Shown in pieces: positions 59,594 through 64,000 of a stretch of 64,000 bases of DNA. The notes beneath the pieces are model-generated. The model saw nothing but the letters and a program-made list of their open reading frames with translations, did not search any database and was not told where the DNA came from. The translations under genes were made by a program, and so were the position numbers. The DNA comes from Polyangiaceae bacterium. GTDB lineage: Bacteria; Myxococcota_A; Polyangia; Polyangiales; Polyangiaceae. Within the stretch, counting starts at the first letter, position 1; every line of letters begins with the position of its first letter. The stretch covers positions 123,635 through 187,634 of the forward strand of contig JAICTZ010000015.1 in assembly GCA_025936115.1 (NCBI GenBank), read 5' to 3'.

Positions 59594-60699
59594 TCAGGCT
59601 CCTCGAAGGTCGTGTCGTCGGGCAACTCCGCGGGCGCGTCACGCTTCACGTCCTCGAATTCGAAGTCGTCGAACTCGCTTGGATCGAAACCGCGGAGTAC
59701 GTCCGAGAGCTCACCATCGGGTGGGGCGTCGTCGTGGGCGTCGTCGTCGGGGGCGGCAGGGGGCGCGGCGGGGCTCGCGGGTACGGCGCGGGACGTCGCG
59801 TCGGCGTGCGTCTCCGTACGCTCCCTTGCGTCACCGTGCGTCGCGTCGGCGTGCGTCTCCGTACGCTCCGTTGCGTCACCGTGCGTCGCGTCGGCGTGCG
59901 TCTCCGTACGCTCCGTTGCGTTCCCGTGCGTCGCGTCACGCGGGATTTCCTCGCCGTACGCCGGCTCCCCGCCGTCACTCGCGTCCTCGCCGTCCTCGCC
60001 GCCCTCGGCCCCCACCCCGAACGCCGCCGTCTCGTCCTCGAACTCCCCGTCCCCGCCTTCCGGCAGCGCGTCGAGCGGCGTCAGCGCGAGCTCGCCGCTC
60101 GCGACGAGCTCCGACAACGCAGCCGTCGAATCCGCGGACGCGCGCACCGGCTCGGCGAAGCGGAGCAAAGCGGGCCGCAGCCGGAGCTCTTCGGCGCCGA
60201 TGGCTTCGACGAAGCCGAGCGACGCCAATCGCCGGAGCGCGTCGGCCACGCGCGCGCGCACCGTTTCTTGCGCGACGCGTTCGTCGTAACGGCGCCGTTT
60301 CGGGTTGAGCGCGCGCACGAGCGCGTCCGTGCCCATCACCGTCGCCAGGTGTCCGAGCACTTGTTCGCGCCGCACGCGCCCACCTTGCTCCACGGTCGCC
60401 GGCTCGAGGTAAAGCAGCGTGAGCGCCTGTCCCACGAGCATCTCGGCGACGCTCAAGTAACGCTTCGCGAGCCGATCCCCCGTCGGCAAGAGGTAATAAT
60501 AACCGTCGGGCCGATACACGAGCTCCGCGCCGTAACGCCTGTAAAACGGCTCGAGCACGTCGGCCGCGTCGGCGAGAAAGCCGAACCAACTCGGATCGTC
60601 GCGATCGACGTGCCGCCCGCGGCGCAGCGCCGAGTCCACCTCGGGGAAATGCTCGTTTTCGACCGCGTCGCCGAGCGTCAAGAACTTCGTCGCCGTCAT
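59590..60699 (-). CDS. mukE: MukE, KITE subunit of MukBEF, with repeat-bearing acidic C-terminal extension
   Basis: A 369-aa protein; start ATG 60699 overlaps the mukF stop (ATGA). Residues 1-235 match MukE: HFPEVDSALRRGRHV, LEPFYRRYGAEL, RPDGYYYLLPTGDR, LRRLASLGFVEAIG. E. coli MukE has 234 aa. The additional 135 residues are acidic and contain three copies of a 15-residue repeat HGDATERTETHADAT (45-bp DNA repeats). MukE binds MukF and modulates the MukB ATPase. The extension is not seen in the known protein and could contact another factor. Confidence 0.92.
   Translation of the reverse strand: MTATKFLTLGDAVENEHFPEVDSALRRGRHVDRDDPSWFGFLADAADVLEPFYRRYGAELVYRPDGYYYLLPTGDRLAKRYLSVAEMLVGQALTLLYLEPATVEQGGRVRREQVLGHLATVMGTDALVRALNPKRRRYDERVAQETVRARVADALRRLASLGFVEAIGAEELRLRPALLRFAEPVRASADSTAALSELVASGELALTPLDALPEGGDGEFEDETAAFGVGAEGGEDGEDASDGGEPAYGEEIPRDATHGNATERTETHADATHGDATERTETHADATHGDARERTETHADATSRAVPASPAAPPAAPDDDAHDDAPPDGELSDVLRGFDPSEFDDFEFEDVKRDAPAELPDDTTFEEPE
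59795..59940. repeat. 45-bp tandem repeat inside mukE
   Basis: Three full copies start at 59795, 59840 and 59885, with a partial copy at 59930. The 45-bp unit begins GTCGCGTCGGCGTGCGTCTC on the plus strand. The copies are nearly identical and keep the frame, encoding 15-residue repeats in the C-terminal tail of MukE. High identity suggests recent expansion. Confidence 0.92.
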
Positions 60700-62009
60700 G
60701 TTCGCTCCAGGTCGCGCCCGAGCGCCCAGTCCTCGATCCAAATCCCCTCGTCCACGCGCTGCCACGGCCGTTCGCTCGCGCTCTCGGCCTCCGCGAGCCG
60801 CGTCACGACCTCGGCGACGCGCCCCGCGCTCGAGAAGCGTTCGGCCTCGGGCAAGCGCTCGACCACGGCTTGCGTCACGGCCGCAAGGGTACGCGCGCCG
60901 TCGTCGAGCGCGGCTGTGACCTCGGCCGTGAGCGCTTGCTCGCGATCGTCTGGCGCCGCCTCGACGAGCGGTCGCTCGCGTTGGGCACGGGGCCGTTCGA
61001 GCGGCGGACGCTCGTTCGGCACTGTCACGTCACGCGGCACGACGAGCGGCGGCTGCGCCGCGACCGCGAGCGCGAACGAGCGCCCCGCGCGGCCGCTCAG
61101 CTGCGCGCGCAGCCGCTCGGTGAGCGCGCGCGTGGGATCGAGCCGCACGACGTCACGCAGGTAGCGGTGCACGTATTGGTAATATTCGGACCACGCCTGT
61201 TGCCGCGCCGAGCCCCACGCGCCGATGCGATCGAGCTGCTCGGACAAGCGGTGACACGCCTCGTTCGCGTCGAGCGCGCCGCGTTCGTCAGCGAGCTCGC
61301 GAATGTCCTCGAGCAGCGTCACGAGACCGTGCGCGTCGCGCAAGAGCACGTCGTTCAGCTCGCGCAGCGTGCTCGTCGTAGACTCGAGCAAATCCTGACA
61401 ACGTGCCACGGCGTCGAACCAGTCGGCGCTGAGCAGCTGCGCGATTTCTTGCTGAAAACGTTCCTGCTGCAGGTCGAGGCCGCGCTGCCGCCGCTCGATG
61501 CCGTCCACCAAATCCCGAATCGTGACGCGCAGCGGGCCGGCGACGCGTTCGGAAAACTCGCGCTGCGTCGCGGCGTCACGCGCCTGCTCACGCAGCTCCC
61601 CCAAGCTGACGCTCAGCGTCCGCATCAGGAGCGACAGGCTTTCGCCCGTGAGCGCTTCCTCCTCCAAATAAAAATCGACGATCGAAGTGGCGAGCCGCGT
61701 CAACGCATAGGCGCCGCTCCGCACCACGCCTGCCCCGTCGACGCGCGACAAGAGTCGCTGATCGCGCAAGCGCTGAATTGCGGCCGTTGCCCGTCGCGCG
61801 ACGGCGCCTGCCCCCGGTTGCACGAGCGTGCAGGCGTCGCGGAACACGTCACCGAGCTCCTGCTCGGAAAACGACGTGAGCTGCTGCGTACGCGACCTGA
61901 GCCGCAGCGCCGCCACGAAGCACAGATCGAGCGTCGTGAGCTCGAGCGCCACGGCACGGCCCGCGAGGTTCTCGAGCTGGCGGCGGGGTTCCTCGGCGCG
62001 ATCGGTCAC
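60696..62009 (-). CDS. mukF: MukF, kleisin subunit of MukBEF
   Basis: A 437-aa protein, close to E. coli MukF (440). The N-terminal winged-helix region (LDLCFVAALRLRSRTQQLTSFSEQELGDVFRDA) and the dimerisation helices (SIVDFYLEEEALTGESLSLLMRTL) match MukF. The central block IAQLLSADWFDAVARCQDLL is typical, and the MukB-binding C-terminus ends in RPWQRVDEGIWIEDW. MukF bridges the MukB heads. It is the first gene of the mukF-mukE-mukB operon, the same order as in Gammaproteobacteria, but with no smtA before it. No JetD/MksG nuclease gene is near, which argues against Wadjet. Confidence 0.93.
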   Translation of the reverse strand: MTDRAEEPRRQLENLAGRAVALELTTLDLCFVAALRLRSRTQQLTSFSEQELGDVFRDACTLVQPGAGAVARRATAAIQRLRDQRLLSRVDGAGVVRSGAYALTRLATSIVDFYLEEEALTGESLSLLMRTLSVSLGELREQARDAATQREFSERVAGPLRVTIRDLVDGIERRQRGLDLQQERFQQEIAQLLSADWFDAVARCQDLLESTTSTLRELNDVLLRDAHGLVTLLEDIRELADERGALDANEACHRLSEQLDRIGAWGSARQQAWSEYYQYVHRYLRDVVRLDPTRALTERLRAQLSGRAGRSFALAVAAQPPLVVPRDVTVPNERPPLERPRAQRERPLVEAAPDDREQALTAEVTAALDDGARTLAAVTQAVVERLPEAERFSSAGRVAEVVTRLAEAESASERPWQRVDEGIWIEDWALGRDLERT

Positions 62010-62195
62010 GTGGGCCGGCGTCTATAACGCAAGCCCACCGCACGGTCACGGCGCCCCCCCGAGTCCCCGCGAGCCGACGAATTGCCACCACAATTCCCGC
62101 GCCCCCCCTCGCTTGACCTCCGCTCGACTTCGTGACCCTGCGCACCCACCCGCCGCCAAAGCCATCACCGCTCGACCGCACCGACCTCTCCCCAA

Positions 62196-62314
62196 GCGCA
62201 CCCGACAACGCCGCGCACCCGACAACGCCGCGCACCCGACAACGCCGCGCACCCGACAACGCCGCGCACCCGACAACGCCGCGCACCCGACAACGCCGCA
62301 CACCCGACAGCGCC
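62196..62314. repeat. 17-bp minisatellite, seven copies
   Basis: Unit GCGCACCCGACAACGCC repeats exactly from 62196 to 62297 (six copies), then one variant copy to 62314. Tandem with no spacers, so not CRISPR. Confidence 0.92.
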
Positions 62315-62325
62315 ACGACACCCGC

Positions 62326-62495
62326 CTCCACACTCGCGCCCGCCTCCACACTCGCGCCCGCCTCCACACTCGCGCCTGTCCTCCACACTCGCGCCCGCCT
62401 CCACGCTCGCGCCCGCCTCCACACTCGCGCCCGCCTCCACACTCGCGCCTGTCCTCCACACTCGCGCCTGTCCTCCACACTCGCGACGTGTCCTC
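62326..62495. repeat. 18-19-bp minisatellite, about nine copies
   Basis: Unit CTCCACACTCGCGCCCGC, with variants ending CCTGTC (19 bp) in copies three, seven and eight, and one A-to-G change. The units are directly tandem. It ends in a degenerate copy near 62495. Confidence 0.9.
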
Positions 62496-62702
62496 CTTTC
62501 CGTGCTCCGATCCTCTTCTGCGCTGCGGCGCAAGCGTCGGTAGTCTCTCGCGCGACCAAGGCCCTCCACAGCCCGCGGCGAAGCCACGCGCTCACAATGA
62601 ACCTACGTCGCGGCCGGAATCGCGGCATATCCACAAGATGTGAGCACACTCTTTTCGATAGCCTCTTTGAGTAACTCATACTATGATGTTGCCCAATTCA
62701 AG

Positions 62703-63509
62703 ATGACGGAGGGAGTGAGCCCACGCTCGGGACAGCGGCGTCAATTCCGGGCGCAGTGTGCTGGAGGAAGGGCGCGCACGACCCGCGCTACCAAACGCGC
62801 TCCACAGCTCGAATTGCGGTTCCCCGCAACATGGGGCGGCGCCCGAGCGAACGCGGGTCGCAAGCCTGGCCCGCGGCGGAGCGTGCCGCATCGAGCACGC
62901 CCGATACACCGCGCCTGGCAACCCGTCCACGTGACGCTACGAGCCCGAATGGGGCAACTGAGGAGCCAATTCATCTTTCCCACGATTCAGCTGGCCCTGC
63001 TCCGCGCAACCCGACGTGCCTCGGAGCAGTTTCGCGTCGTCCACTTTTCAGTGCAGCACAATCACGTTCACCTCTTGGTCGAAGCGAGCGACAGGCGCGC
63101 CTTGTCGAGCGGCATGAGCGGACTTGCGATTCGAATTGCCCGCTACGTGAACGACATCTTATCGCGGCGCGGAGGATTCTGGGCTGAGCGTTGGCACGGG
63201 CGCGCGTTGAACACGCCGCTGGAGGTGCGTCAGGCAATCGTGTACGTCCTCGCGAACGCGCGAAAGCACACGCGCGTGCCGTTGCGCGCGGGTGTCGATC
63301 CGTGCTCTTCGGCACGGTGGTTCGACGGCTGGCGTGACGTTCCGGCGGAGTCCGGAGTCGCACCTCCTTTCTTCCAGGCGCCGCAATGGCGCGATAGTGA
63401 CCCAAACGAGCAACCGACGAGCGACGACTTTGCTGCGCGGACGTGGCTGTGTCGCGTCGGCTGGCGACGGCACGGATTGATCGCAATGGCCGAAATGCCG
63501 AAGCGCTGA
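62703..63509 (+). CDS. REP-associated tyrosine transposase-like protein (Y1_Tnp/RAYT), copy 2
   Basis: A 268-aa HUH nuclease, ATG 62703. The HUH motif is QHNHVHLLVEA, the candidate catalytic Tyr is in IARYVNDILSR, and FWAERWHGRALNTPLEVRQAIVYVLANARKH follows. It matches copy 1 at 35562-36374 over most of its length (for example ANAGRK-GPR and VHVTLRAR) but with many substitutions, so it is an old or separately acquired duplicate. A GTG at 62640 would add 21 residues. It lies beside minisatellites on both sides. It may be a domesticated transposase that acts on repeats. Confidence 0.85.
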   Translation: MTEGVSPRSGQRRQFRAQCAGGRARTTRATKRAPQLELRFPATWGGARANAGRKPGPRRSVPHRARPIHRAWQPVHVTLRARMGQLRSQFIFPTIQLALLRATRRASEQFRVVHFSVQHNHVHLLVEASDRRALSSGMSGLAIRIARYVNDILSRRGGFWAERWHGRALNTPLEVRQAIVYVLANARKHTRVPLRAGVDPCSSARWFDGWRDVPAESGVAPPFFQAPQWRDSDPNEQPTSDDFAARTWLCRVGWRRHGLIAMAEMPKR

Positions 63510-64000
63510 CCACGCTTGCACTGCCCGCTCCATGTGACTCACCAACTCGACCGATGCCGACGGCAGGAGCCCCCTTCCCTCGTCTCAGTTAGCGGTTGCC
63601 ACTCATGAGCTAGATCGATAGCGCCGCCTCGTCGTCACATCAGCGTGTGTTCTCGAATCGGCGCGCTCTCCCAAAGAGTCGCGAAGGCCGCGCGAATCGC
63701 CAGCCTGCACGGTGCAATGACGTGCTGCTCGCCGCGTCGGCTCCATCACCGTGGTTCTCGCAACGTGGCGCTCCACCCCCGCGCATTCGCTTGCCCGTGC
63801 TGCGCCGCGCGTCGGCGCCATTGCCGCTCAAGTGCTCAAGTGCGTGCTGCTCGATACGTCCCGCTCCACCTCTGCGCATTCGCTCGCCCGTGATGCGCCG
63901 CGCATCGGCTCCATCGCCGCGCATCGGCTCCATCGCCGCGCATCGGCTCCATCGCCGCGCATCGGCTCCATCGCCGCGCATCGGCTCCATCGCCGCGCAT
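63510..64000. other. Gene-free, repeat-bearing right edge
   Basis: About 490 bp to the window end with no supported gene. From about 63735 to 63897 two related, diverged segments share CGCTCCACC-C-GCGCATTCGCT-GCCCGTG-TGCGCCGCGC. They lead into the 19-bp array at the end. Confidence 0.6.
63897..64000. repeat. 19-bp minisatellite running off the window
   Basis: Unit GCCGCGCATCGGCTCCATC repeats exactly five times from 63897 to 63991, with a sixth begun at the window edge. The unit also appears in degenerate form upstream, suggesting expansion from there. Confidence 0.93.

Larger units (their letters stand above)
62010..62702. other. Minisatellite-rich intergenic region upstream of mukF
   Basis: About 690 bp that include the mukF promoter and two tandem-repeat arrays (listed separately). 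ORFs here are repeats of short peptides in all frames and are not real genes. From 62500 to 62702 the sequence is lower in repeats and turns locally AT-rich near 62660-62700 before the transposase-like gene. Confidence 0.6.

Noticed and set aside
55124..62009. Wadjet (JetABCD) or MksBEFG defence system
   Set aside because: Protein lengths and head motifs match MukBEF, and no JetD/MksG gene follows; a 6-phosphogluconate dehydrogenase does.
62196..62495. CRISPR array
   Set aside because: Units are directly tandem with no unique spacers, and no cas gene is near.
62046..62643. Several repeat-encoded ORFs upstream of mukF
   Set aside because: They exist in all frames only because the minisatellites lack stops.
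1..64000. tRNA, rRNA or replication origin
   Set aside because: No tRNA-like cloverleaf, rRNA core or DnaA-box cluster was seen on reading; a dedicated scan was not possible.

Overview
The window is very GC-rich, with strong G/C at third codon positions and densely packed, often overlapping genes. It has many histidine kinases (several hybrid), many lipoproteins with Pro/Ala- or Gly/Ser-rich linkers, a bactofilin, a secreted GH44 glucanase and an OmpA protein with thrombospondin type-3 repeats. This points to a large-genome Myxococcota (Polyangiales-like) bacterium. That placement is inferred from gene content; no rRNA or other marker gene is present.

Layout. 1-3.1 kb: end of an MFS transporter and a hybrid kinase. 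3.5-4.4 kb: a lipoprotein with an apparent late frameshift. 4.5-10.6 kb: a four-gene minus-strand operon behind a cobalamin riboswitch (BtuB-type receptor, beta-propeller lipoprotein, unknown lipoprotein, M20 peptidase). 10.7-12.3 kb: small membrane proteins and a YbaK relic. 12.3-15.4 kb: an exported PheC/AroQ-gamma fusion and an OmpA-family protein. 15.4-19.3 kb: a two-component pair, QueC and a binding-protein-like lipoprotein. 19.6-31.6 kb: an eleven-gene plus-strand operon. 31.7-34.3 kb: an outer-membrane-like protein, an ECF sigma factor and a probable anti-sigma. 34.3-37.1 kb: a methyltransferase, a short-repeat array, a REP-associated transposase and a gene-poor duplicated segment. 37.1-43.4 kb: a persulfide dioxygenase-rhodanese and a divergent Hsp70 / DUF2760-Hsp70 module. 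43.4-45.8 kb: a LysR/SDR pair and a TerB-like protein. 46.1-51.1 kb: a pentapeptide/bactofilin pair, a B12-type radical SAM protein and GalT. 52-55 kb: GH44 and 6-phosphogluconate dehydrogenase. 55.1-62.0 kb: a complete mukF-mukE-mukB operon. 62-64 kb: minisatellites and a second REP-associated transposase.

The most interesting part is 19.6-31.6 kb. Five stop/start-overlapping histidine kinase, response regulator, CheR and CheB genes lead into a heme oxygenase, a cobalamin-binding protein with the W-x9-E-H photosensor motif of CarH, an unrecognised helical protein and a ferredoxin-dependent bilin reductase of the PcyA superfamily. Two more kinases follow. Heme oxygenase plus bilin reductase can make a reduced phycobilin-like bilin from heme, yet nothing photosynthetic and no phytochrome is visible. 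This resembles the pre-PcyA gene clusters with bilin-biosynthesis-associated globins (BBAGs) described in non-photosynthetic bacteria. Here it is fused to a chemosensory-like multi-kinase operon, and the reductase lacks two residues that define PcyA chemistry. A combined bilin/cobalamin light- or redox-signalling system is a reasonable hypothesis.

Cobalamin recurs in the window: riboswitch-controlled uptake operon, CarH-like sensor and B12-type radical SAM protein. The MukBEF operon is notable because this condensin is best known from Gammaproteobacteria.
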